Of a stretch of DNA of 64,000 bases, positions 8,946 to 18,520 are shown in pieces (the stretch's first letter is position 1; every line of letters starts with the position of its first letter). The stretch comes from Clostridium saccharoperbutylacetonicum N1-4(HMT) (GTDB taxonomy: Bacteria; Bacillota; Clostridia; Clostridiales; Clostridiaceae). A program made the position numbers and the translations under genes. The notes beneath the pieces were generated by a model. The model ran no database searches. It saw nothing but the letters and a program-made list of their open reading frames with translations, and was not told the origin of the DNA. The stretch covers positions 2,169,001 to 2,233,000 of the forward strand of contig NC_020291.1 in NCBI RefSeq assembly GCF_000340885.1, in the 5' to 3' direction.

Positions 8946-9141
8946 CAATATAATACATATTTCGGTAATGTGTAAAGTGATTTGTTTCATATTTATGATT
9001 CAATGAATTTTGCTCATTAATTTATATTACGTTAACATTAAATTTATTTGAAAATGAGATTTGACTAAGGTCAATGATAATAAATCATAATTTAAATCAT
9101 CAAAGAATACAATATAATAATCATAATTTTGGAGTAATGAA

Positions 9142-10524
9142 ATGGAACAAGAATTACAAAATATGAAAAAGCAGATAAAAGATAATATACAATATTTATT
9201 AGATAATAAGAAATTAGAAAAATCATTATTTCTTATAGATAAATACTTTAAAGTTGTTTCGTTTGATCCAGAAATGTATTCACTGAAATTGATTATAACT
9301 ATGATGAAAGGAATTACTTTAGATTCTGAAAATATATTAAAAAATGTATTAGAAAGAGAACCATATAATGAAGAGTTATTATTTAATCTTAGTTACTTAA
9401 TGGATAAAAAGAAAGAAGAGAAACAAGCCTTAGAATATTTTTGCAAGGCAAAATTGTTTAATCCAAGTAGCAATGTAAATGTTGGAGATGTAATTTCGAA
9501 TTTTAAACCTATAAGTAGTAATTTGAGGATTTTAAATGGTACTATCGAAATTGCAAATCAAATAAACACTATAACAAAAGGTCTTAGGAAATTGGGATTA
9601 GAGGCAAAAGCGTTAAATTATTACCCGAGTTATCTAGGATATAAATGCGATTATGTATTAGACATTAATTTATATAAAGATATTAATGCAGCAAATGTAG
9701 AAACAAAAAAGCTTGCTGCTAAAATGATAGCAGAAAATGATGTATTCCATTTTCATTTTGGAACGAGCTTAGCTATAGATTATAGTGATTTGCAGCTTCT
9801 TAAAAAATTAGGTAAAAAAGTTTTAATGCAACATTGGGGATCTGATGTAAGAATGTATTCTAAAGCAGTTATGGTAAGTCCAAATGTGAAAGTTAAAGAA
9901 TTAGATGAAAATACAATAAAAAGACGGTTAGATTTTTTATCAAAGAATATTTCACACTGCGCGGTTTGTGATTACGAATTATATGATTATGTAAAAGATT
10001 ATTATGAAAATATTCATATAATACGTCAATGCATAGATTTAAGTGATTTCAAGTTAAATAATGCTAAGAATGATAAATTATTAATAGTTCATGCACCAAC
10101 CAATAGAGAAATTAAAGGCACAAAATATATTCTAAAAGCTATAGAAGATTTAAAACTGAGCTATGATTTCGATTTTAAACTTATAGAAAATATGAGTTAT
10201 GAAGATGCAATGAAAACTTATAGAAATGCTGATGTTGTTATTGATCAGTTGTTAATAGGTTCATATGGATTGGTGGCAATTGAAAATATGGCATTAGGTA
10301 AACCAGTAATATGTTATATAAATGAGAAGATGAAAGAAAAATATCCAAGTGAATTACCAATAATTTCATGTGGAATTGAAGATATTAAAGAAAAAATAGA
10401 ATATTTAATAAAAAATCAGGATGCTTTAAAAATAATTGGGCTCAATGGACGCAAATATGTAGAAAAATATCATGATATCAATAAGCTGAATTCTGAGATA
10501 GTTAAAATATACGAAGAAATATAA
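9142..10524 (+). CDS. Glycosyltransferase family 4-like with helical-repeat N-terminus
   Basis: 460 residues. Residues 1-120 are helical and TPR-like. The rest has the two-domain GT-B layout: an N-terminal half with VFHFHFGTSLA and MQHWGSDVRMYS, and a nucleotide-sugar-binding half with IVHAPTNREIKGT and the conserved acidic loop GSYGLVAIENMALGKPVI near residues 372-389. Cytoplasmic enzyme. First gene of an apparent operon with two epimerases; 15 nt separate it from the next gene. Donor and acceptor are unknown; the context suggests building a glycan for spore-surface proteins. Confidence 0.75.
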   Translation: MEQELQNMKKQIKDNIQYLLDNKKLEKSLFLIDKYFKVVSFDPEMYSLKLIITMMKGITLDSENILKNVLEREPYNEELLFNLSYLMDKKKEEKQALEYFCKAKLFNPSSNVNVGDVISNFKPISSNLRILNGTIEIANQINTITKGLRKLGLEAKALNYYPSYLGYKCDYVLDINLYKDINAANVETKKLAAKMIAENDVFHFHFGTSLAIDYSDLQLLKKLGKKVLMQHWGSDVRMYSKAVMVSPNVKVKELDENTIKRRLDFLSKNISHCAVCDYELYDYVKDYYENIHIIRQCIDLSDFKLNNAKNDKLLIVHAPTNREIKGTKYILKAIEDLKLSYDFDFKLIENMSYEDAMKTYRNADVVIDQLLIGSYGLVAIENMALGKPVICYINEKMKEKYPSELPIISCGIEDIKEKIEYLIKNQDALKIIGLNGRKYVEKYHDINKLNSEIVKIYEEI

Positions 10525-10539
10525 TGGAAGGCAAAGAGT

Positions 10540-11505
10540 ATGGTAAAAGATAAAAAAATACTGATTACAGGTGGAGCTGGATTTATTGGAAGTAAGATAT
10601 GTGAAAGACTATTAAATAATAATGAAATATTAATTTATGATAATCTGAATAGAAACTCGGTCAAAGAAACTGAATTACTTAAGATGAAAAATATAAAATT
10701 GGTTAAAGGAGATATACTAGATTATAAATCTTTAAAAAGTGCAGTGGATGAATTTAAACCTGAAATAGTAATACATTTAGCAGCTATAGCAGGAATTGAT
10801 ACTGTAATAAGAAATCCAGTAAAAACAATGAAGGTGAATATGATAGGTACTTATAATGTTGTAGAGTCTATTAAAGATTATATAAAACAGATGGATAGAT
10901 TCATTAATATATCAACTAGTGAAGTATTTGGATCATATGCATTCAAAGTAGATGAACAAAGTACTACAAATTTAGCACCTGTAGGAGAAGCTAGATGGAC
11001 ATATTCTGTAAGTAAACTTGCAGGAGAACATTTAGCACATAGTTATTATAAGGAATATGGATTACCTGCAATTTCAGTAAGACCTTTCAATATATATGGA
11101 GAAGGACAGGTAGGAGAAGGTGCAATTCATTCATTTATATTAAAAGCATTAAAAGAGGAGGATATGGAAATCCATGGTGATGGAGATCAAATAAGATCAT
11201 GGTGCTATATAGAGGATTTTGTTGATGGCATAATGCTTTGTTTAGAAAAAAAAGAAGCAATAGGAAATTCTTTTAACATTGGAAATCCAAGAGGAACCAT
11301 TACAATTTCTATGCTTGCTCATAGTATAAAAACCATATCAAATTCAAAGTCAAATTTAGTATATGTGCCAAAAAACTATGTTGATGTAGAAATAAGAATT
11401 CCAAGCATTGATAAAGCAAAAGAAATATTGGGGTATCAACCTAAATATGATTTGATTTCTGGATTGGAGAAAACAATTGCGTGGTATAGAGGAAATATGA
11501 AATAA
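10540..11505 (+). CDS. NAD-dependent epimerase/dehydratase (extended SDR)
   Basis: 321 residues. The Rossmann motif GGAGFIGS is near residue 10, and the catalytic YxxxK is Y155/K159, with the TSE motif of dehydratase/epimerase enzymes before it (STSEVFGS). RPFNIYGEGQ and a GDGDQIRSWCYIEDF segment are typical of nucleotide-sugar 4,6-dehydratases and 4-epimerases. Length is usual. It is the second gene of the operon 9142-12357, with the next start 21 nt after its stop. Likely makes an activated sugar for the adjacent transferase; the exact substrate is not determined. Confidence 0.8.
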   Translation: MVKDKKILITGGAGFIGSKICERLLNNNEILIYDNLNRNSVKETELLKMKNIKLVKGDILDYKSLKSAVDEFKPEIVIHLAAIAGIDTVIRNPVKTMKVNMIGTYNVVESIKDYIKQMDRFINISTSEVFGSYAFKVDEQSTTNLAPVGEARWTYSVSKLAGEHLAHSYYKEYGLPAISVRPFNIYGEGQVGEGAIHSFILKALKEEDMEIHGDGDQIRSWCYIEDFVDGIMLCLEKKEAIGNSFNIGNPRGTITISMLAHSIKTISNSKSNLVYVPKNYVDVEIRIPSIDKAKEILGYQPKYDLISGLEKTIAWYRGNMK

Positions 11506-11526
11506 GTTTTATATTAGAGGTTTAAT

Positions 11527-12357
11527 ATGAATAGAAATATAGTTATTACAGGTGGTACAGGATTTTTAGGAGGAAGTTTAATAAATACTTTTAAGGAAGA
11601 TGATATATTATATAATTTGGGAAGAAATAGAAATGAAAGTTGTAAAAATATATATTGGAATTTAAGAGATAGCATGGAAAATATAGAAATGCCCTTCGAT
11701 GTAGATACTATAATTCATTGTGCATCTATTGTAGGAGATTGTAATTCAAATATTAGGGACTATATAGATATTAATGTAGGAGCCACATTAGAACTTTTAG
11801 AATATAGTAGAAAAACGGGTGTGAAACAGTTTATCTATATCTCCACTGGAGGAGTGTATGGATTTGAAAGTAATCCATTTAAAGAAGAGGAACAATGCAA
11901 TCCACATGGTATATATAGTTTATCCAAGTACTTTTCAGAAAAGCTTTGCATGGAATATCAAAATAAAATTAAAATCACAATTATAAGAGTTTTTTTCCCA
12001 TATGGAAAAGGTCAGAAAGGAAGATTAATTTCAAATCTTATTCACAAGATATTAAAAGGTGAGAAGGTAATTTTAAATAATGAAGGAATGCCGTTAATTA
12101 ATCCAATTAATATTGTAGATTTATGTAATCTTATTAATGGGGTTGTTGAGAAAAGGCTTGAAGGGATATTCAATGCATGTGGAGACGAAATAGTATCTAT
12201 AAAAGAACTTTGTCAAAGAATAAGCGATAAGTTTGGTATTAATAATGTACAATATGAATTTAATAATATAGAATGTAAAAATATGTTAGGAGACAATAAA
12301 AAAATAAAGGACAAATTAAATTATTCTATGAAAGTAAAATTATTAGATAATATATAG
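11527..12357 (+). CDS. NAD-dependent epimerase/reductase (extended SDR)
   Basis: 276 residues, a little short for the family. GGTGFLGGS near residue 8 binds the dinucleotide; catalytic Y130/K134 lies in YSLSKYFSEK after the strand YISTGGVYG. AGAGG precedes the ATG. It is a different SDR from the one before it and may act as a reductase or second epimerase in one sugar pathway. Third gene of the operon; a 140-bp gap follows. Confidence 0.75.
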   Translation: MNRNIVITGGTGFLGGSLINTFKEDDILYNLGRNRNESCKNIYWNLRDSMENIEMPFDVDTIIHCASIVGDCNSNIRDYIDINVGATLELLEYSRKTGVKQFIYISTGGVYGFESNPFKEEEQCNPHGIYSLSKYFSEKLCMEYQNKIKITIIRVFFPYGKGQKGRLISNLIHKILKGEKVILNNEGMPLINPINIVDLCNLINGVVEKRLEGIFNACGDEIVSIKELCQRISDKFGINNVQYEFNNIECKNMLGDNKKIKDKLNYSMKVKLLDNI

Positions 12358-12498
12358 ATATACAATGCAGGAATTATACTTATTTAACAATTACCGAAAT
12401 CAGATACATTTATCTTCCACAGGACTAGTGAAATTTTCGCTGGAAGGTTCTATAAGAAAATTAAAAAGACTAAGATTGTATGGAGAAGGATTGCATAT

Positions 12499-13806
12499 AT
12501 GTTGAAGAATGTAGTGTTAATAATGCCTAATTTTAATTGGCGTATAAAATTTGATATTCAAAAAGATCCACCTATGGGGATTGCATATATAGGTGCAGTT
12601 TTAGAACTTAATGGATATAAAGTAACGATTATAGATGCTAATGCTGAAGAATTAACATTAGATGATGTAATAGCAAAAATAATGAAAATAAGTCCAGATT
12701 TTATTGGAATTAGTGCAAATTATTCACCTCTAAATAATCTAGCAATAGAGTTATGTGAAAAAATAAAGGATTATAATAAGAACATAATTGTTAGCGTTGG
12801 TGGAAATCATGCTACTGCCAGCTATAAGTATATGTTAGAAAAATCTAATGGAGCAATAGATTTTGTAATTAGAGGACAAGGTGAAACTATAATATTAAAT
12901 TTATTGGAATCACTTGGAAAGGGTACGGAAGTTAGTAAGGTCAAAGGAATTGCTTATATAAAAAATGGAGAGGTTATATGTACGGAGCAACAAGAATTAA
13001 TTAAGAATATTGATGATATTCCTATGCCAGCATACCATTTGTTAGATATGAATTTATACGATAGATATAATATAGTATCATCTAGAGGGTGCCCATATAG
13101 ATGTACATATTGTGCTTCAAGTGTAATAGTAGATAAAGTGGCCTATAGATCTCCTGAAAATATAGTGAGAGAAATAGAATATTTAATAAAAAATTATGGA
13201 CAAAAAATGTTTTGGTTTTCAGATGATACTTTTACATCTAATTTTAAGCACACAAATCAACTTCTTAATTTGATAATAAAAAGAAATTTGAATATAAAAT
13301 GGAGTTGCCTTACAAGAGTAAATAGGACAAGCAAAGAACTTCTTGAGAAAATGAAGAAAGCAGGATGCATATATATTTCTTATGGAGTAGAAAGTGGAGA
13401 TGCAAATATGCTTGAAAAAATGAACAAAAAAATCACACTGGATCAAGTTAGGGAAGCTCTACGGATTACAAAGGAAATAGGTATTGATATGTATACATTT
13501 TTTTTGATAGGCTATCCAGGAGAAACAATTGAATCTGTGAATAAAAGTTTTGATTTAATAAGAGAAATTAAACCAACTGGAGCAAGCTTTGCAGTAGTAA
13601 TTCCGCTGCCTGGAACAAGTTTGTGGAATTATCTTTATAAGCAGGGCTATTTGGATTATGATAGAATCAATTGGGATTATCTTTTTGCTAAGTCAGGTAA
13701 AGATAAGTATGAAAATTACTCAGCCAAATTAGCATCTACTTGGTGTAATATAGATGAAAAAAAGCTTGTAGAATTATGTGAACAAGGTCAACGGTTAGTA
13801 ACTTAG
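12499..13806 (+). CDS. B12-binding-domain radical SAM protein
   Basis: 435 residues. Residues 1-135 form a cobalamin-binding Rossmann-like domain (PPMGIAYIGAVLE, IGISANYSPL, VSVGGNHAT). The radical SAM cluster motif CxxxCxxC is C198, C202 and C205 in SSRGCPYRCTYC. Enzymes of this class (BchE-like) do methylations, cyclisations or rearrangements. It has GGAGAAGGA ahead of ATG 12499. Its place after two sugar epimerases and before a sugar dehydrogenase suggests action on a sugar or glycan precursor; this is inference. A strong terminator follows. Confidence 0.8.
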   Translation: MLKNVVLIMPNFNWRIKFDIQKDPPMGIAYIGAVLELNGYKVTIIDANAEELTLDDVIAKIMKISPDFIGISANYSPLNNLAIELCEKIKDYNKNIIVSVGGNHATASYKYMLEKSNGAIDFVIRGQGETIILNLLESLGKGTEVSKVKGIAYIKNGEVICTEQQELIKNIDDIPMPAYHLLDMNLYDRYNIVSSRGCPYRCTYCASSVIVDKVAYRSPENIVREIEYLIKNYGQKMFWFSDDTFTSNFKHTNQLLNLIIKRNLNIKWSCLTRVNRTSKELLEKMKKAGCIYISYGVESGDANMLEKMNKKITLDQVREALRITKEIGIDMYTFFLIGYPGETIESVNKSFDLIREIKPTGASFAVVIPLPGTSLWNYLYKQGYLDYDRINWDYLFAKSGKDKYENYSAKLASTWCNIDEKKLVELCEQGQRLVT

Positions 13807-13874
13807 AAATTAAGGAAAAGTTATGTTAAGGAAAGTGTAACAAATTAGAAATTTAAATAATAAAAATGAATAAT

Positions 13875-13926
13875 AAATCAATGTCCTTTAAGAAGGATTA
13901 ATTCTTCTTAAAGGACATTGATTTTT
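13875..13926 (+). terminator. Strong intrinsic terminator with 21-bp stem
   Basis: Perfect 21-bp stem (13875-13895 with 13904-13924) and 8-nt loop, ending in T. It closes the 9142-13806 operon. The stem is much longer than a typical terminator, so it could also be an RNase III target or act in both directions. Confidence 0.8.
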
Positions 13927-14049
13927 AGTCTATGGTATGAGAAGTTCATTAAAAACAATACTTTTAAAGTTGTAGCAACATATTAGTATAAAAACATATT
14001 ATATATTAAATTTAACGGAAAAGGGAATTGACTAATAGGAGAGGATTCA

Positions 14050-15366
14050 ATGTTAAACAAAGATAAATTGATTTATAAGATTAACAATAAAACAGCTGCA
14101 ATAGGCATTATTGGTTTAGGATATGTAGGCCTACCTTTGGCGGTTGAATTTGCAAAAAGTGGGTATAAAGTACTAGGATTTGATATTCAAGAGAAAAAAG
14201 TGAACATGATTAATAATGGAGAAAATTATATAAGTGATGTTATAGATGAAGACCTAAAATTTGTAATTGAAAATAGAAGGTTAAAAGCAAGTAATGAGAT
14301 TAAGTTTGTGAAAGATATTGATGTAATCTTAATCTGTGTTCCTACTCCATTAGATAAGTATCAACAACCAGACATTAGCTATGTTAAAGAATCTACAGAA
14401 TCAGTTGGAAAGTATCTACATGAAGGTATGCTTGTAATTCTTGAAAGTACAACTTACCCAGGAACTACTGAAGAATTAGTATTGCCTATATTAGAATCAA
14501 TGTCCAGTTTAAAGTGTGAAGAAGACTTTTATTTAGCATTCTCACCTGAAAGGGTGGACCCGGGAAATTCAATGTATAATACTGCCAATACAGCAAAGGT
14601 AGTCGGAGGAGTAGGTAAAGATAGCACGGAAATAGCAGCAGCATTATATGGAAATGTTTTAAACAGCGGAATTTTTGAAGTATCTAGCCCAAGGGTAGCT
14701 GAAATGGAGAAAATTCTTGAAAATACTTATAGAAATATAAATATTGGGTTGATTAATGAAATGGCAGTTATATGTAATAAGATGAATATAGATATTTGGG
14801 AGGTTATAGAAGCAGCAAAAACTAAACCTTATGGTTTTCAAGCATTTTATCCTGGTCCAGGGCTTGGTGGACATTGTATACCATTAGACCCATATTATTT
14901 AACTTGGAAAGCTAGAGAATATGATTATCACACAAGACTTATAGAAACCTCAGGAGAAATTAACAATTTTATGCCTCAATATATAGTGCAAAGAGCTGCC
15001 AGCATATTGAATAGATTTAATAAACCTTTAAATAAAGCTAATATTTTGATATTAGGAATAGCTTATAAAAGTGATATAGATGATTATCGAGAAAGTCCTG
15101 CTCTTAAAGTAATAGAGAATTTTCAAAAACAAGGTTCAGAAGTAACATTTTATGATCCATATATAACATCTTATAGGTATAAGGGGAAAGAGTGTAAAGG
15201 TGTAGAATTAACAGTTGAGATGTTAAAGAATGCAGATTTAGTTGTTATAACTACTGCCCATAAAAAATATAATTATAGCTTTATTCAAGAAAATTCTATA
15301 TTCATATTTGACACAAGAAATGCAACTAAGGACGTTGAAAATAAAGATAATATTGAATTGTTATAA
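14050..15366 (+). CDS. Nucleotide-sugar 6-dehydrogenase (UDP-GlcNAc/UDP-ManNAc type)
   Basis: 438 residues. The NAD motif GLGYVGLPLA is near residues 21-30, AFSPERVDPGN is in the middle, and the catalytic cysteine is C276 in GGHCIPLDPYYLTWKA. The sequence after the cysteine (PLDPYYLTWKA) fits the UDP-N-acetylglucosamine 6-dehydrogenase branch (WbpA-like) better than UDP-glucose dehydrogenase. The reaction oxidises the C6 alcohol to a carboxylate in two NAD-dependent steps. Single-gene unit with its own terminator. Probably supplies a uronic acid for surface glycan. Confidence 0.85.
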   Translation: MLNKDKLIYKINNKTAAIGIIGLGYVGLPLAVEFAKSGYKVLGFDIQEKKVNMINNGENYISDVIDEDLKFVIENRRLKASNEIKFVKDIDVILICVPTPLDKYQQPDISYVKESTESVGKYLHEGMLVILESTTYPGTTEELVLPILESMSSLKCEEDFYLAFSPERVDPGNSMYNTANTAKVVGGVGKDSTEIAAALYGNVLNSGIFEVSSPRVAEMEKILENTYRNINIGLINEMAVICNKMNIDIWEVIEAAKTKPYGFQAFYPGPGLGGHCIPLDPYYLTWKAREYDYHTRLIETSGEINNFMPQYIVQRAASILNRFNKPLNKANILILGIAYKSDIDDYRESPALKVIENFQKQGSEVTFYDPYITSYRYKGKECKGVELTVEMLKNADLVVITTAHKKYNYSFIQENSIFIFDTRNATKDVENKDNIELL

Positions 15367-15374
15367 GATATAAG

Positions 15375-15400
15375 AAAGCTAGGGGAAACCTTAGCTTTTT
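15375..15400 (+). terminator. Intrinsic terminator after the sugar dehydrogenase
   Basis: Stem AAAGCTAGG/CC-TAGCTTT with a one-base bulge, followed by a T run. Confidence 0.75.
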
Positions 15401-15728
15401 AATTTAATATAAATTATCCTTATTTTTGAATTTATTAGAGCTGGAAAGTAATTTTTATTTTTTAAATATAACTAAATTAACTATTGATTTTCAAATATAA
15501 GAAACGGTCATTTTATAGATGTAATATACAGATAATCACATTTTTATACAGAGAACATATTATATATCGAGGGCTGATGTAATGGTTAATGCTAAATTCA
15601 AAATATAATTTATGAATTAATTAAACGTCTTAGCTGCAATTAGAATAGTATGAAAACTAGAATTGAGTAGAAATTTAATAGTATAAACTTGTAAGCATAT
15701 AACAATTTTTTTATGCAAGGGGGATTAA
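15401..15728. other. Intergenic region upstream of a glycosyltransferase
   Basis: About 330 bp of AT-rich spacer with no reading frame that has a ribosome-binding site. It must hold the promoter of the 15729 gene, but no clear promoter or operator stands out. Confidence 0.5.
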
Positions 15729-17516
15729 ATGAAGAATCAAGTAAGTTTATGTATGATTGTAAAAGATGAGGAGGAATATTTGCCAAGATGTTTATCTAGC
15801 ATTAAGGATATAGTTGATGAAATCATTATAGTTGACACTGGTTCTAGTGATAAAACAGTAGAAATTGCAAAGAATTTTGGGGCTAAGATTTATTATTTTA
15901 AATGGAACAATGATTTTAGTGAAGCTAGAAATGAATCTTTAAAATACGCCACAAAAGATTGGATACTTATATTAGATGCAGACGATGAATTGAATTCAGA
16001 ATCTAAGGAAACATTTAAAGTGTTGTTAAATACTGAATTAGATGAAAAAGCAATTTATCATTTTGAAACCTTAAGTTACTATGGAAACAGCATAGACAAT
16101 GATAATATTGCTATAAATTTAAATCCGAGGTTATTTAAAAATAATCGAGGTATTCATTATGAAGGAGAAGTGCATAATCAATTAATTAGTGTCAAAGGAG
16201 ACTATAATGCAGTCTGTAATGAGATAAAAATATATCATTATGGTTACATTGATAAAAGAATTATTTCTAAAGATAAAAGAAATAGAAATATATTTATTTT
16301 GAATGAACAAATCAAAAAAAATCCTAATGATGGGTTTGTTTATTTTAATTTGGGAAATGAATATGGAGCATTAGATGATATGAATAAAGCTTTAGAATGT
16401 TACTATAAAGCCTATGAAAAGTTTGTTCCTAATACAGGCTATAGTTCTTTATTGATATTGCGAATAATTATTGCCAATTTGAAATTAAAAAATTATAATA
16501 AAGCCCTAGAATTTGTAGATATTGGAAGCTTGTATTATCCAAAATGTACAGATTTTTACTTCTACAAATCTCTTATTTGGCATGAGCTTGATAGACCCAC
16601 TCTTCAAATAAAAGCATTGGAAAAATGCATCGAACTTGGTGAACCACCTTCAGAATTGAAATTTATATTTGGAACATGGAGTTATAGAGCTTATTATGAA
16701 CTAGGTAATGTTTATATGAAGTATAAAGATTATAATACTGCTTATAACAATTATGTTGAAGCTTTAAAATTAAAACCTGATTATATTGAACCTTTATACA
16801 ATATAGCTGATGTATTAAAAGCACAAAATGTATCATTAGAAGAGATGAAAAGAATAATGGAAGAGTCATTTCCAGAGGACAAAAAGGATTATTATAATAT
16901 TATTGCTGATTTATTTTATCATGTTGGATATTATAGCACAGCATTAGAATATATAAAAAAATATGAAGATTCAGTAAATGTTACTGAAAATACTATCATA
17001 TTAAAATCAAGATGTCTTATAAGAAATGGTGATTTTGAAGAATACACTAATATAAATGATATAGATAAAAAAAGTTCATATTATATAGTTTTTTCCATGT
17101 ATAAAGTTCTAAGCTTTATATTATTAAATAAATATGAAAATGCATTATCTATAGTAAATAGTATTAATGAAGATAATTTATCTGATTATAATAAAAAGTA
17201 CTTAAGAGTATATTCAGAGTTAATAAAACTATTTACCAAAGAACCAACAAAGATGTTGTCAGAGGATGAAAACGATAAAGAATATATGAATATAATTTTA
17301 GAAGTTATAGAAATATTGCTTATAAATGATAAATTTGATGAGTTAGCAGTAGCTGTTAATTTATTGAATGTAGTAGACACTAAATACGCATTACTTTACC
17401 TTGGAAAATTATATTATAAACATGGATATATTGACCTTGCTAAAAAGGAAATATTAAGATCAATAAAGGAAGTTGATATATATGATGCAGAAGGTCTTGA
17501 TATATTAAAATATTAA
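15729..17516 (+). CDS. Glycosyltransferase family 2 with TPR repeats
   Basis: 595 residues. Residues 1-230 are a GT-A domain: SLCMIVKDEEEYLPRCL at the start, IIVDTGSSDKT, then the metal-binding acidic motif DADDE near residue 85. From about residue 200 to the end there are TPR-like helical repeats (for example YFNLGNEYGALDDMNKALECY). This fused layout is common in clostridia and bacilli and often serves O- or S-glycosylation of proteins. A strong GGGGGA site precedes the ATG. Its 3' end overlaps by 11 bp a glycosyltransferase remnant on the other strand. A related gene is at 18521. Confidence 0.8.
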   Translation: MKNQVSLCMIVKDEEEYLPRCLSSIKDIVDEIIIVDTGSSDKTVEIAKNFGAKIYYFKWNNDFSEARNESLKYATKDWILILDADDELNSESKETFKVLLNTELDEKAIYHFETLSYYGNSIDNDNIAINLNPRLFKNNRGIHYEGEVHNQLISVKGDYNAVCNEIKIYHYGYIDKRIISKDKRNRNIFILNEQIKKNPNDGFVYFNLGNEYGALDDMNKALECYYKAYEKFVPNTGYSSLLILRIIIANLKLKNYNKALEFVDIGSLYYPKCTDFYFYKSLIWHELDRPTLQIKALEKCIELGEPPSELKFIFGTWSYRAYYELGNVYMKYKDYNTAYNNYVEALKLKPDYIEPLYNIADVLKAQNVSLEEMKRIMEESFPEDKKDYYNIIADLFYHVGYYSTALEYIKKYEDSVNVTENTIILKSRCLIRNGDFEEYTNINDIDKKSSYYIVFSMYKVLSFILLNKYENALSIVNSINEDNLSDYNKKYLRVYSELIKLFTKEPTKMLSEDENDKEYMNIILEVIEILLINDKFDELAVAVNLLNVVDTKYALLYLGKLYYKHGYIDLAKKEILRSIKEVDIYDAEGLDILKY

Positions 17517-18222
17517 ATTGATTAATCTTCCTGCTTCGTCTCCAGTTAAACGAGTATCATAAGGATATTGACAAACAGTTCTGAAATTATCCATAAGATA
17601 CTCGCCATTTATATTAATCATCTTTCTGTGCATATAATAATTTCTGTATTTCTATAACTCTGATTTAATGCAGAATCAAGAGCTTGTTCAAGATAATTTG
17701 TTTGATTGTAAGCAGGTATCAATATGCTTACTAATGGAAATATATCTTTAGAATAATTATCTAGAAATTTATTTCTAGATTCTTCAAATCCATTTGTTGT
17801 ATTTACATAGCAGCAATCATGAATACACCATGCAGTATGTTGATTCGGAACTACTACCTTAAATCCTTTTCGAAAAAATTCAACACTTTGTGAAAGATCA
17901 TAAAAATGCCATCCATTAAAAATGTCTTATCTCCAAGGCAAATCAGATTGTGTTATCATTATAAGCCCATCTATTCCTTTAACATCTGAATACAAATCTT
18001 TAATTTCATTGAAGTTTAGTAATTCCATAGTTCCTCTATGGCTGTAATAAACTTTTCCTACCTTATAATGATCATCCCACCATATTCTTGATACTGGGAT
18101 AATTTTCGCTCCAACCATTCCCATAAGACCTATATCTGTATCTCTTTTGAAAATATCTAATACATCTCTAATAAAATTTATACTTTGTACAGTTAACATG
18201 TTCGCAATTTCTAAGAGTATAG
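17506..18222 (-). pseudogene. Decayed glycosyltransferase remnant
   Basis: Three blocks survive on the minus strand. From 18222 to 17930 the frame encodes a block ending ...DLPWR, then an in-frame TAA (17927-17929) replaces what was probably a Glu codon. The same frame goes on (DIFNGWHFYDLSQS..., then SILIPAYNQTNYLEQALDSA, a family 2 transferase start) to a TGA at 17618-17620. A third block in another frame (INGEYLMDNFRTVCQYPYD...) runs to 17506. So there is a 5' truncation, a nonsense codon and an internal deletion or frameshift. Only the first block is an open frame with a start codon, and it has no good ribosome-binding site. Confidence 0.8.
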
Positions 18223-18402
18223 ATCAAATTTAGATGAATAAACTTTTTTACAACATGTATAGGTAAATAATCTGATTTTTAATATATTTAATACTTATTT
18301 ATAATCAATTATATTCTATGGATATATTGCGGTATTGTTACATGGATTAATTTAAGAATACTTAATTTTATTCATATAATTAAAAAACAGTTGAAACGAA
18401 AT

Positions 18403-18436
18403 AGCAGGAACTAGTAACGTTTATACAGTTCCTGCT
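18403..18436 (-). terminator. Hairpin downstream of the 18521 glycosyltransferase
   Basis: Perfect 10-bp stem AGCAGGAACT/AGTTCCTGCT with a 14-nt loop, with a modestly T-rich tail on the minus strand. It lies in the otherwise empty 18223-18520 spacer. Confidence 0.55.
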
Positions 18437-18520
18437 TATCAAGGAATGTGTAATGCTAGTAAATAGATATGATTGCAATTCAATACAGATAGGGAAGTCA
18501 TGAAGATAATATATATTGCT

